Source: JANYCO01 sp031416415 (GTDB lineage: Bacteria; Bacteroidota; Bacteroidia; Cytophagales; Cytophagaceae). From it: a DNA stretch of 64,000 nucleotides. This document shows, in pieces, positions 18,118 through 27,141 of the stretch. Position numbers and translations under genes: made by a program. Position 1 is the first letter of the stretch. The number at the start of each line of letters is the position of its first letter. A model generated the notes under the pieces. The model worked only from the letters and a program-made list of their open reading frames with translations, ran no database searches and was not told where the DNA came from. The stretch spans positions 1-64,000 of the forward strand of contig JANOTP010000062.1 of the NCBI GenBank assembly GCA_031416415.1. The letters run 5' to 3'.

Positions 18118-18972
18118 ATGAACAAATTACTTCTCCTGTCTTTTTTCTCAGTACTATTTTTTTCTTGTGCAAAAAAAGAACTCTACACTGCCTCTGACTT
18201 TACAGACAGTCTTTTTACAGCAGGTATTGAAGGTCCTATGTATCATTCTGATGGAAATATTTATGTTGTAAATTTTCAAAAAGAGGGGACTATAGGAATA
18301 GTTAAACCAGATGGAAAATGTGAACTATTTATAGAGCTTCCGTCTGGCAGCACTGGCAATGGGATTCGTTTTGACAAAAAAGGAAATATGTTTATAGCGG
18401 ATTACAGTGGGCACAATATTTTAAAAGTAGACATGAAAACAAAAAAGCTTTCTGTCTATGCTCATGACAGTGCAATGAATCAACCAAACGATTTAGCAAT
18501 AATGGAAAATGGTTTGATTTTTTGTTCTGACCCAAACTGGAAAGAAGGCACAGGTAAACTATGGCGCATAAATAATAACTCGAGTACTTCTCTTCTTATG
18601 GACAGCATCGGAACCACCAATGGTATAGAACTTTCTCCTAACAATAAATTTTTATATGTAAATGAAAGTATCCAACGAAAAGTGTGGAGGTATGAAATTA
18701 ATGAAAAAGGAGATTTACTAAACAAAGAATTATTTATAAGTTTTAGCGATGGTGGTATGGACGGAATGAAATGCGACGCCTTAGGAAATCTATACATAGC
18801 ACGTTATGAAAAAGGTTCTGTAGTAAAATATTCTCCTGATGGATTTTTATTAAAAAAAATTAAATTGAAGGGAAAAAACCCAACTAATTTAACTTTAGGA
18901 GGTGAAGATGGAAAAACTATTTTTGTAACAATGCAGGATCGAGGTTTATTTGAAAAATTTCAAGTGGAGTAG
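18118..18972 (+). CDS. SMP-30/gluconolactonase-like lipoprotein
   Basis: This 284-residue protein has a signal peptide ending at lipid-acceptor Cys17 (VLFFSC). The mature part is a six-bladed beta-propeller of the SMP-30/gluconolaconase/LRE-like kind. Its divalent-metal set is recognisable: Glu38 in GIEGP, the Asn in NQPNDLAI, the Asn in TTNGIELS, and the Asp in GGMDGMKCD. These lactonases hydrolyse sugar lactones or related esters; the substrate is not predictable. Membrane anchoring suggests periplasmic or surface action. It begins 33 bases after the WG-repeat remnant. Confidence 0.82.
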   Translation: MNKLLLLSFFSVLFFSCAKKELYTASDFTDSLFTAGIEGPMYHSDGNIYVVNFQKEGTIGIVKPDGKCELFIELPSGSTGNGIRFDKKGNMFIADYSGHNILKVDMKTKKLSVYAHDSAMNQPNDLAIMENGLIFCSDPNWKEGTGKLWRINNNSSTSLLMDSIGTTNGIELSPNNKFLYVNESIQRKVWRYEINEKGDLLNKELFISFSDGGMDGMKCDALGNLYIARYEKGSVVKYSPDGFLLKKIKLKGKNPTNLTLGGEDGKTIFVTMQDRGLFEKFQVE

Positions 18973-19006
18973 TTTTTATTTCAGAATAAATAATATTGAA
19001 TTGCTT

Positions 19007-20860
19007 TTATTCAATAATTGGCAATGTAAAATAAAATGTTGCACCATTATTTACCGCTGCCTCTGCCCATACATTTCCTCCATGCTTAAAAATTATTCTT
19101 TTTACAATTGCCAAGCCAATCCCTGTTCCTTCAAACTCTTTGGGACTATGTAGCCGTTGAAATACTCCGAATAATTTATCCGAATAGTTCATGTCAAATC
19201 CTGCTCCATTATCTTTTACATAATAGATATTCTCTTTTTCCGAAGTCATAAAACCTACAGTAATTTGAGAATTGTCTTTTTTACTAGAATATTTTATGGC
19301 ATTTGAAATGAGGTTTATCCAAACATGATAAAGTAAAGCATGGTCTGCTACTGCATTTGGCAATGTGTCCACATTAATAACAGCAGAATGTTTGGTAGAA
19401 GTGTTTATTTCATTAATAACTGTTAATACTAATTCTTTCATATTAACATTAGATTTTCTTATTTCCTTTTTCCCTAGTTTCGAAAATTCCAATAAATCAT
19501 TAATCATAACTTCCATCTTGTAAGCGTTAAATTGTATACGCTCCAATAGTCTTTTTACTTCATCGCTAAGTTGTTTTTCATATTCTTCCTCTATAATTCT
19601 AGAATATCCATTCAACGCCCTTAACGGAGCTCTCAAATCGTGTGAAACCGAAAAAGAAAAAGATTCTAATTCTTGATTAGTAAGCTCAAGTTGAATAACA
19701 TTACTTTTCAGATCACTATTTAATTGTCTTACTTTTTCATCCGCCTCTTTTTGGAGAGTAATGTCACGTTCATTTATTGCGATAGATTTTTGTCCATTAT
19801 CAGGGTCGGTTATTACGGAGGCAGAAAATAAAACTTCAACTACTTTTCCAAATTTAGTTATTCTTTTTGTTTCTAAATTTTGAATTTTGCTTCCGTAAAT
19901 TATTTTATTTACCATTTCACCTGTTTCAAATTTTATATATTCTGGTATAATATTCCATATCTTCATGTGAAGAGCTTCTTTTTCGGAATAGCCATATATT
20001 TTTTCTGCTCCTTCATTCCAAGAAATTATTTTTCCTTCATGATCATGTATATAAATAGCATCGTTTGATTGTCTAACAACAGTTGTAAGATAATTTCTAA
20101 TTTTCTCAACCTGTTTTATTTCTGTAATATCTCTGGCATTCGCAAACCATTTACCGTATTTAGCAACTACCTTCCATTGCAGCCATTTTATACTTCTGTT
20201 TTTACAATAAATTCTAGTTTCAAAAGACAACGATGTTTTAGATTGTTTTGCTAATTTCTCAACCACCACCCGATCCTCATCGCTAAGAAAAAAAGTCAAT
20301 GTTGATTCTAAAGCTTCTTTATTACTATAACCAAGAATAGAGGTAAATGCATTATTTATTTCCTCAATTTTAAAACTACCAATATCAATAATGCCAATAA
20401 TATCAGCAGAGTTATTAATAAGCAAAGCCGATTTTTCAAGAGAAGCATTTATTCCTATTAACTCCTTTTTTTGCATCTGAATTTTTAAAAGCACAGAAAC
20501 TTTTGCTTTGACAATTTCAGGATCAATTGGCTTGAAAAGATAATCTACCGCACCTTCTTCGTATCCTTTCATCATAAGTTTATGTTCCTTGCTTTCGGCT
20601 GTAGCAAAAATAATAGGAATATCCTTCGTTTTTTTACTAGATTTTAAAATTTGGGCTACTTCAAATCCGTCCATATCCGGCATTTGTACATCCAAAATAA
20701 TGAGGTCAATCTCTTTATTTAAAGCTATCTTCAACGCTTCTTCACCTTTATCAGCCGTAAAAATGGTTCTATTATTATTTGTCAGCAAACTAGTAAGTGC
20801 TAAAAGATTTGCTGACTTATCATCAACAATTAAAATGTTTTCTTTATATACTTTATTCAT
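19007..20860 (-). CDS. Response regulator-PAS-PAS-histidine kinase
   Basis: This 617-residue cytosolic protein has a receiver domain at about 1-125 (phospho-acceptor Asp57 in LIILDVQMPDMDG, conserved KPID), then a short helix. Two PAS domains follow (about 145-260 and 265-385; the second contains SWNEGAEKIYGYSEKEALHM). A HisKA domain has SHDLRAPLRALNGYSRI near residue 410, and an intact HATPase_c has NLISNAIKYSSKK, DNGAGFDM and GTGIGLAIV. The receiver-first order suits a kinase tuned by phosphorylation from the hybrid kinase encoded upstream. It is the last gene of the cheR/cheB-like operon and its start overlaps the end of the cheB-like gene by 8 bases, which implies translational coupling. 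Confidence 0.9.
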   Translation of the reverse strand: MNKVYKENILIVDDKSANLLALTSLLTNNNRTIFTADKGEEALKIALNKEIDLIILDVQMPDMDGFEVAQILKSSKKTKDIPIIFATAESKEHKLMMKGYEEGAVDYLFKPIDPEIVKAKVSVLLKIQMQKKELIGINASLEKSALLINNSADIIGIIDIGSFKIEEINNAFTSILGYSNKEALESTLTFFLSDEDRVVVEKLAKQSKTSLSFETRIYCKNRSIKWLQWKVVAKYGKWFANARDITEIKQVEKIRNYLTTVVRQSNDAIYIHDHEGKIISWNEGAEKIYGYSEKEALHMKIWNIIPEYIKFETGEMVNKIIYGSKIQNLETKRITKFGKVVEVLFSASVITDPDNGQKSIAINERDITLQKEADEKVRQLNSDLKSNVIQLELTNQELESFSFSVSHDLRAPLRALNGYSRIIEEEYEKQLSDEVKRLLERIQFNAYKMEVMINDLLEFSKLGKKEIRKSNVNMKELVLTVINEINTSTKHSAVINVDTLPNAVADHALLYHVWINLISNAIKYSSKKDNSQITVGFMTSEKENIYYVKDNGAGFDMNYSDKLFGVFQRLHSPKEFEGTGIGLAIVKRIIFKHGGNVWAEAAVNNGATFYFTLPIIE

Positions 20861-21440
20861 TTACCTCATTTATTAAATTCAATAAAAAACTACAAATTTC
20901 GGATAAAGTTAAAATATGCTTTATATTATTTGTTTCAATAGAGGCCATAGGCATAGATGGATATTGCGCTTCGCTTGGACTTTGTGCAATTGTCAAACCT
21001 CCATATTTTTTTATAGTATTTATTCCTACCGCACCATCATTATTTGATCCCGAAAGAATAATTCCAATCAACTTATCTTTAAAAACGTATGCTGCAGACT
21101 CGAATAATACATCAATCGATGGCCTACTGAATCTGACATACTCATCAGAAGACAAAGAAAAGGTGCGATTATTTTCTATCAACAAATGATAATCTGGAGG
21201 TGCGATATAAACCGTTCCACTTTGTATTTTTTCCTTTTCATCAGCTTGCTTAATTTTTATTTTACACTTACTCTGAAGCACTTCTTCTAATAAATCCTTG
21301 CTGTCTTTCGCACGGTGTTGCACAACCACAATGGGAATAGGATAATCTACTGGAAGCTTGCAAAGTATCGTGGAAAGAGCCGACAATCCCCCTGCTGAAG
21401 TTCCAATTATTACACTGTTGTATTCTTTATTTGTTACCAA
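20853..21440 (-). CDS. cheB: CheB-type methylesterase domain protein
   Basis: This 195-residue protein corresponds to the catalytic half of CheB only, with no receiver domain. The Ser-His-Asp triad is visible: Ser15 in IIGTSAGGLSAL, His42 in VVVQHRA, Asp135 in LSGSNNDGAVG. The intervening VYIAPPDYHLLI and FSRPSIDVLFESAA motifs are standard. CheB removes methyl groups from glutamates of chemoreceptors or, in CheB/CheR-kinase systems, possibly from other signalling coiled coils. No chemoreceptor gene is in the window. It follows the cheR-like gene by five bases and overlaps the next kinase gene. Confidence 0.9.
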   Translation of the reverse strand: MVTNKEYNSVIIGTSAGGLSALSTILCKLPVDYPIPIVVVQHRAKDSKDLLEEVLQSKCKIKIKQADEKEKIQSGTVYIAPPDYHLLIENNRTFSLSSDEYVRFSRPSIDVLFESAAYVFKDKLIGIILSGSNNDGAVGINTIKKYGGLTIAQSPSEAQYPSMPMASIETNNIKHILTLSEICSFLLNLINEVNE

Positions 21441-21445
21441 GAAAA

Positions 21446-22261
21446 TTATTTATTTTTAATGAATATTTTTTCTTTTCGGTCAATAGTATCAAAGTTTTTT
21501 TGTTTTTCTGAAAATAATAACGACTCCTTATTTCCAAGTCCCATAAATCCAAAGGGGCACAAACTATCATAAAATAAATTTATAACTTTATTTTGCAAGT
21601 GCTGATTAAAATAAATCAAAACATTCCGACAAATTATCAAGTGAAATTCATTGAAAGATTTATCCGCAGCAAGATTGTGTGGCGAAAAAACAATGTTTTG
21701 TTTCAAAGATTTATCGAACAAAACCGAATCGTATTTTGCCATATAGTATTCAGAAAACGAATTAACTCCCCCGCTCTTTTGATAATTAGTAGTATAGAGC
21801 TTCATGTTGCTGCTTGGATAAACACCTTCCTTGGCAATTTGCAAGGATTTTTGATTAATATCGGTTGCATATATTATGGACCGATTTAATAATTCTGCTT
21901 CCTTCAAAAGTATCGCGATCGAATAAACCTCTTCACCCGTAGCACATCCAGCTATCCATACTTTTATGAACGGATAAGTTGCCAACCGTCTCATTACATT
22001 ATCACGAAGACTTTTATAAAACGCCGGATCACGAAACATTTCTGTTACCGTCACCGATATCTCTTGGACAAATTCTTGAAAAAATCTTTCTTCTGCCAGA
22101 AGTTTTTTTGAAAGCTCACTTAATACTGTAATATTTCTTGTATTCATAAAATGTTTTATCCTCCTATGCACAGAGGCTTCAGCATATTCTGTAAAATCAT
22201 ATCCATAAGTACGCTTTATAGATTCTAGTAATTTTTTATGCTCTTCGTTGTCACTATCCAT
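21446..22261 (-). CDS. cheR: CheR-type protein-glutamate methyltransferase
   Basis: This 271-residue protein has a small N-terminal helical CheR domain (about 1-75, YGYDFTEYAEASVHRRI) and an S-adenosylmethionine-dependent methyltransferase domain. The latter has VWIAGCATGEEVYSIAI as motif I (near residue 105), YATDINQKSLQIAKEGVY, and FHLIICRNVLIYF as motif IV. CheR methylates receptor glutamates. Here the likely target is a coiled coil or HAMP-like helix in the linked hybrid kinase, which is inference. It starts one base after the stop of the receiver gene upstream, so the genes are tightly coupled. Confidence 0.9.
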   Translation of the reverse strand: MDSDNEEHKKLLESIKRTYGYDFTEYAEASVHRRIKHFMNTRNITVLSELSKKLLAEERFFQEFVQEISVTVTEMFRDPAFYKSLRDNVMRRLATYPFIKVWIAGCATGEEVYSIAILLKEAELLNRSIIYATDINQKSLQIAKEGVYPSSNMKLYTTNYQKSGGVNSFSEYYMAKYDSVLFDKSLKQNIVFSPHNLAADKSFNEFHLIICRNVLIYFNQHLQNKVINLFYDSLCPFGFMGLGNKESLLFSEKQKNFDTIDRKEKIFIKNK

Positions 22262-22262
22262 T

Positions 22263-22643
22263 TTATAAAATCCATCTAGCCATTTTATCTTTTAGCGCTT
22301 TTACATCAATTGGTTTTGAAACGTAATCCCATGCACCTGCTTCAAGACATTTTTCTCTATCACCTTTCATTGCCCTAGCCGTTACAGCAATCACGGGAAT
22401 CTGACTGAAAATATTATTCTCTTTCAACAGAGCTAATACTTCATAGCCGTCCATAACAGGCATCATCATATCTAAGAGAATGATGTCTACTTTAATTCCT
22501 TGAGCCAGAAAAGCAAAAGCATCTTCTCCATTTTTAGCAACAATACTTTTCATTTCAAGCGTTTCTAAATAACTTTTAAGTGCAAATGTATTCCTGTCTT
22601 CATCATCAACAAGTAATGCGATTTTATCTTTTAATTTCTCCAT
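22263..22643 (-). CDS. Single-domain response regulator
   Basis: This 126-residue stand-alone receiver has the acidic pocket at VDDED (residues 12-16), the phospho-acceptor Asp58 in IILLDMMMPVMDG, the Thr switch in VTARAMKGDREKC and the conserved Lys in SKPID. It has no output domain. It closely resembles the third receiver of the neighbouring 1146-residue hybrid kinase (same AMKGDREKCLE-G block), so it probably arose by duplication from it. It can act as a CheY-like phosphate shuttle within this operon. Confidence 0.92.
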   Translation of the reverse strand: MEKLKDKIALLVDDEDRNTFALKSYLETLEMKSIVAKNGEDAFAFLAQGIKVDIILLDMMMPVMDGYEVLALLKENNIFSQIPVIAVTARAMKGDREKCLEAGAWDYVSKPIDVKALKDKMARWIL

Positions 22644-22650
22644 AATTTAT

Positions 22651-25600
22651 CTAGAGGTATAGCCAAACCCTCATTAACGATAATAACTGTTCTATATTTA
22701 CAGGCTTAGCAATATAATCAGACATTCCTACCTCTAAACATTTCTCTCTATCGCCTTTCATCGCTTTCGCCGTCAATGCTATAATGGGCAATTTAGTGAA
22801 CTTACTGATACTTCTTATTTCCTTGGTAGCTTCGTAACCATCCATTTCTGGCATCATTATGTCCATTAAAACCATATCAACAGTAGAATTTTCTTTTAGC
22901 ATTTTAATTGCTACTTTGCCATTTTCAGCTGTAATACACTTCATCCCTACTTCTTCCAAAGCATTCGTTAACGAATAAATATTTCTTATGTCATCGTCTA
23001 CCACTAATACGCTTTTATTTATTAATACTTCATCTGTTTTGTGAAGCTTACGTATTATAGTTTGTTTTTCTTTTGGTAACCTAGACTCCACTCTATGTAA
23101 AAAAAGCATGGTCTCATCGAGTAGGCGCTCATTAGAATCTACAGTTTTAAGTACTACGGTATTGGCAAATTTCATCAGTTGGGCATTTTCATCTTTTGAT
23201 AATTCTTTACCTGTATAAACAACGATAGGAACTTTGTTTACTTTTATATTGGATTTTATCTTTTCAAGCAATTCAAATCCTGTCATATCAGGTAATCCTA
23301 AATCTAAAATTACACAGTCAAAGCCTCCTTCACACATCTTTTCATAAGCCTCCCTTCCGGTATAGGCGGAGAAGCATTTTACATCACCATTCCCTATTAA
23401 TTCCTTAATGGCTTTATTTTGATTTTCATTATCTTCAACTACAAGAAGTTTCTTGAGTTTTTTGTTTACAAAATATTCTATTTTATCGAATACATTTACC
23501 AAATCATCTCTGACAATGGGTTTACGAATAAAATCAAATGCGCCTAATTCCATTACTTCCTTTTTTCTGTCATAACCGGATATGATTTGCACAGGAATAT
23601 GCCGCAAGTCAGGATCATTCTTTAATTGTTTCAGTACTTCTCCACCATCCATAACTGGCAAATTCATGTCTAGAATAATCGCATCAGGTTTTATATGCCT
23701 GGCATAACTCAAACCTACATTCCCTTGAGCAGCTATAATTCCTTTATAGTTTCGCTCTCTTACAAAGTCAAGGAGAACAGTAGAAAACTTGACATCGTCT
23801 TCCATTATAAGTATTATTTTATCGTTTTCGCCAATAGTATAACGATCATCTACTACATCTTCTTCTATAAATATATCAGGTTCTTTGTAAGAACTAATTT
23901 CATTTTTCTTTTCTTTTATATCTACTTTTTTCTCTGCAGGAATCATAATAGAAGCGTCAAAGTTCAAAGGAAGATACAATACAAATGTACTGCCCTTTCC
24001 TTCATCACTATTGATATGAATTTCACCACCTAGAGCATTTGAAAGTTCTCTGCTTATAGATAATCCTAATCCAGTACCTCCGTATTTTCTTTTTGTCGAA
24101 CCATCTGCTTGCTGGAACGCTTCAAAAATAATAGTCTGTTTCTCCTTAGAAATACCTATTCCATTATCTGAAACAGTAAATGCAACAATGTTTGGCACAC
24201 TAGTAAGTTTTGGATTTTTAAATTGAATAGTTGCTTTTTGTTTTTCAATAGACAAGCTTACTCGTCCCTTGTTAGGAGTGAACTTAAAGGCATTAGACAA
24301 TAAGTTTTTTAAAATTTGATCTAGACGCTGCCGATCTGTAAAAATAGATGTCAATTCGCTTTCGTTTAGATTAATTTTGAAATCAATATCTTTACTTTTT
24401 GCAAGTTCTGAAAACATGGAATTTATTTCCGTCTTAATTTCTCCAAAAGGAACTTCCATGATATCTAACTCCATTTTTCCAGATTCAACTTTGGAAAGAT
24501 CCAATATCTCATTTATAAGTTTAAGTAAATCAGTTCCTGAATTATATATATTTTTTGAAAACTCAACTTCTTTTTCTCCTAGTACCTTATTTTTATTTTC
24601 GGTAAGCAATTGAGACAGTATAAGAATACTGTTAAGCGGGGTGCGGAGTTCGTGCGACATATTAGCAAGAAATTCGGATTTATATTTACTCGTAACCTCT
24701 AGCTCACGCGCCTTGGTTTCAATATTCATTTTAGCACCTTCAAGTTTTTCTTTTTGTTCCTCCAACAAATTAGCTTTTTCTTCGAGCTCTTCATTTGTTT
24801 GCTGAAGCTCTTCTTGCTGTGCCTTTAACTCAGCTTCAGATTTCTCAAGTAATTCTGTTTTTTCGTGTAGCTCTTCGTTTGATTGTTTTAGCTCTTCTTG
24901 TTGCGCTTCTAGTTCTTCGGCCTGACGTTGTGTCTCTTCCAATAGTTCTTTTAGTTGTGCTCTAGATTGTGCAGCATTAAAGACAATAGCAAGATTTTCT
25001 CCTATCATATTTAAAAACTGCATATCAAGATCCGAAAATGTTCGGCTAGCTCCAATTTCCAAAACTCCTTTTAGCGCACCGTCTTGCAATAAAGGCAGGA
25101 TGATAATATTTTTAGGAGATATATTTCCTAAGCCTGAGTTGATTTTAATATAATCATCAGGTACTTCTGTAAATATGATTGTCTTCTTCTCTTGTGCTGC
25201 CTGCCCTACAAGACCTTCTCCAAGTTTAATAACATTTGCATTTTGCTTTCTAGAATGAAAAGCATAACTACCCGCAAGCGTCAACAATCCATTTTCAAAC
25301 AAATAAATTACACCTATTTGAGCTTTTAAATACGTGCACAGTTGATCAATTACCGCTTTTGCTACTTCTCCAGCGCCTCGCTCTCCTCTTGTTTTTTCGT
25401 TTAATTCAAAATTTCCTGATAACAGCCAATTTTTGTTAGCACTTTCATGTTCCGCTTTTTTTAGTGCCTGAAGGTTGATAGAAATAATAAAGTAAACACC
25501 AATAAGCACTGCTCCAATAATTAAAAGAAGAATACTAAAAATTAGATTAAAATTATTTGTATCGGCTTCGCTTGCGGCCCTTCTCGCTTTTAACAAATCG

Positions 25601-26091
25601 TTTTCGATTTGTATTGCATCGGCAATTGTCTTCCTTATTGCATCCTGAAGTTTTTTCCCCTCACCGGAGGCTACAATTTCTCTTGCTTGTTCAAAATCTT
25701 TTTTGCGAATATCTCTGAGATTACTTTGATATTGGAGAATCTCGCTTACTTGATTTTTTAGAATTTCAATATTCTTCTGTTGGGTTATATTGTCAACCGT
25801 TAACTTTTGTAATTTATCAATGTGATCAGAAAGACGTTCTGTAGAGCCATTGTATGGTTCAAGAAAAACTTCATTACCAGTAATAACATAACCTCTAATG
25901 CCCGTTTCCGCATCTACTGTAGCCGCGAGCGTTTGTTCAAATTCAAACAATACTTCATGAGTATGATTTACCCATTGATTAGTTTCTACAAATTTCGCAC
26001 TATTTCTAAAAGAAAAAATAGCTACTCCTGCAAGAATAATGGCGCAGGCAATAAACCCTGTGAAAATTTTTTGACTTAAGCTCATTTTCAT
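22651..26091 (-). CDS. Hybrid histidine kinase: CHASE3-GAF-HisKA-HATPase with three receivers
   Basis: This 1146-residue sensor is the first gene of a five-gene operon. In order: TM1 (about 9-28), a periplasmic CHASE3 domain (about 35-175), TM2 (about 180-205), GAF (about 230-370), and a long Glu/Leu-rich coiled coil (about 375-460, repeats of EELEAQQEELKQSNEEL type). Then come HisKA with SHELRTPLNSILILSQLL, intact HATPase_c (NLLSNAFKFTP, DNGIGI, GGTGLGLSIS), and three receiver domains each with its own Asp (LDMNLPVMDG, LDLGLPDMTG, MDIMMPEMDG). The coiled coil between GAF and kinase is a plausible site for CheR/CheB modification. The three receivers and the separate receiver point to a multistep relay. 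Confidence 0.92.
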   Translation of the reverse strand: MKMSLSQKIFTGFIACAIILAGVAIFSFRNSAKFVETNQWVNHTHEVLFEFEQTLAATVDAETGIRGYVITGNEVFLEPYNGSTERLSDHIDKLQKLTVDNITQQKNIEILKNQVSEILQYQSNLRDIRKKDFEQAREIVASGEGKKLQDAIRKTIADAIQIENDLLKARRAASEADTNNFNLIFSILLLIIGAVLIGVYFIISINLQALKKAEHESANKNWLLSGNFELNEKTRGERGAGEVAKAVIDQLCTYLKAQIGVIYLFENGLLTLAGSYAFHSRKQNANVIKLGEGLVGQAAQEKKTIIFTEVPDDYIKINSGLGNISPKNIIILPLLQDGALKGVLEIGASRTFSDLDMQFLNMIGENLAIVFNAAQSRAQLKELLEETQRQAEELEAQQEELKQSNEELHEKTELLEKSEAELKAQQEELQQTNEELEEKANLLEEQKEKLEGAKMNIETKARELEVTSKYKSEFLANMSHELRTPLNSILILSQLLTENKNKVLGEKEVEFSKNIYNSGTDLLKLINEILDLSKVESGKMELDIMEVPFGEIKTEINSMFSELAKSKDIDFKINLNESELTSIFTDRQRLDQILKNLLSNAFKFTPNKGRVSLSIEKQKATIQFKNPKLTSVPNIVAFTVSDNGIGISKEKQTIIFEAFQQADGSTKRKYGGTGLGLSISRELSNALGGEIHINSDEGKGSTFVLYLPLNFDASIMIPAEKKVDIKEKKNEISSYKEPDIFIEEDVVDDRYTIGENDKIILIMEDDVKFSTVLLDFVRERNYKGIIAAQGNVGLSYARHIKPDAIILDMNLPVMDGGEVLKQLKNDPDLRHIPVQIISGYDRKKEVMELGAFDFIRKPIVRDDLVNVFDKIEYFVNKKLKKLLVVEDNENQNKAIKELIGNGDVKCFSAYTGREAYEKMCEGGFDCVILDLGLPDMTGFELLEKIKSNIKVNKVPIVVYTGKELSKDENAQLMKFANTVVLKTVDSNERLLDETMLFLHRVESRLPKEKQTIIRKLHKTDEVLINKSVLVVDDDIRNIYSLTNALEEVGMKCITAENGKVAIKMLKENSTVDMVLMDIMMPEMDGYEATKEIRSISKFTKLPIIALTAKAMKGDREKCLEVGMSDYIAKPVNIEQLLSLMRVWLYL

Positions 26092-26459
26092 ATTAAAAAA
26101 TTATTTATACATTTATATATAGAGACCAATTTTTATTCTAATTTATCATTTACCTGATTCAAAAATGAAATCATAAAAACTAGATTACCATAAAATTACC
26201 ATTCAGACATAAATCTTTAAGGCTTTTTCAATTAGTTAAAATAGTATATTATTGAAGGACAAAAAAGAATTTACAATAGTTCTTTAATTAGTTAGTAAAA
26301 ACATTAGTATTTTTTTATTAATCAGTACGTATTTATACGTACTGATTAATAATCGTTAAGTACATCTTGTATTCTTTATATTAAAAATTAAGCGACGTGT
26401 TAAAAAAAATAACTTATTTAATACAGCTCTACTTTAAAAAATTGTGTTAGCATTATTAG
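26092..26459. other. Promoter region of the CheB/CheR kinase operon
   Basis: These 368 AT-rich bases lie between two minus-strand genes. The one marked element is the palindrome at 26315-26352, listed separately. No ORF is seen, and I find no clear TAnnTTTG box on the minus strand close to 26091. Confidence 0.4.
26315..26352. repeat. Perfect 17-bp palindrome with 4-base loop
   Basis: Arms at 26315-26331 and 26336-26352 are exact reverse complements, centred on TTTA. Neither strand has a T-tract straight after the stem, which argues against an ordinary intrinsic terminator. It lies 224 bases upstream of the hybrid-kinase start and about 110 bases past the stop of the upstream gene. It may be an operator for a dimeric regulator or a stabilising RNA hairpin. 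Confidence 0.7.
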
Positions 26460-26867
26460 CTACTCCTTAATAAGCATCCTTACCCGTTGTTTCAATTTTT
26501 GATTTATCTTTGTATTTGAAAGTGCTACTTTTAAAAGAGCTTTTATTTCTTCGTTTATGTCTTTTATGTCGATCCAATTTATAACTAACTCACTCCAATA
26601 AGCACTAACGGAAAGCCCACAAACAAACAACTCTCTTTTTAACTTATATATTTTATCACTTTCAATCTTTCCTCTCATCATGTAATCAAATTGCATTCTG
26701 TCTGTTTCTAACACAGTCAACAAAACAAAATAATCTTTTGGTTCTTTTAGAACTGTAAGTCTAGAGGAAGATTCTACTACCATTTGTCCTTGGTTGTCGA
26801 TTCCTATAGTTCTTGCAGGATTGTCTCCAATTCGGTAAGTATAAATTTTCATCCAGGAATTGCTCAT
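26460..26867 (-). CDS. Hypothetical protein, 135 residues
   Basis: I do not recognise this family. The protein is soluble and has no signal peptide. Residues about 1-65 look beta-rich (MKIYTYRIG, ARTIGIDNQGQMVV, KDYFVLLTVLETDRMQF), and the rest is helical and Lys-rich, ending KLKQRVRMLIKE. Codon use and composition match the neighbours. ATGs at codons 1 and 6 are both possible starts. It precedes the sensor operon on the same strand, but 368 bases separate them. Confidence 0.55.
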   Translation of the reverse strand: MSNSWMKIYTYRIGDNPARTIGIDNQGQMVVESSSRLTVLKEPKDYFVLLTVLETDRMQFDYMMRGKIESDKIYKLKRELFVCGLSVSAYWSELVINWIDIKDINEEIKALLKVALSNTKINQKLKQRVRMLIKE

Positions 26868-27080
26868 TGCATTGGAGTTTAGCGTTTGGATTGGTTTAAC
26901 TAATATAATAAATAAAATGTCAGTCTTGCTACTTTAATAATCCAATCCATGATTTACTAAACAATATTATATAGAATATTTAAATAGGTCTATTACTTGC
27001 TATAAAAAATAAGAGCCGATTTCTAATTTTCTGTTGACGTGGAGAAATGTTCAAAGAGCAAGAAATTAATAAAATAAATA

Positions 27081-27115
27081 AAAAAAAGCGGGCTGTAGTA
27101 AACTACAGGACCCGC
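27081..27115 (-). terminator. Rho-independent terminator of the SprB-repeat gene
   Basis: On the minus strand a stem of GCGGG plus CTGTAG arms (27088-27115, with a two-base bulge and TTTA loop) is followed by seven T residues (27081-27087). It lies about 27 bases beyond the stop codon at 27142. Confidence 0.85.
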
Positions 27116-27141
27116 CTTCTACTTATCTACCTTAAAACTAT

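Noticed and set aside
20853..22261. Chemotaxis locus
   Set aside because: CheB and CheR are present, but no chemoreceptor, CheA, CheW or flagellar/pilus gene is in the window, and the partners are hybrid kinases; it is better called a signalling operon.
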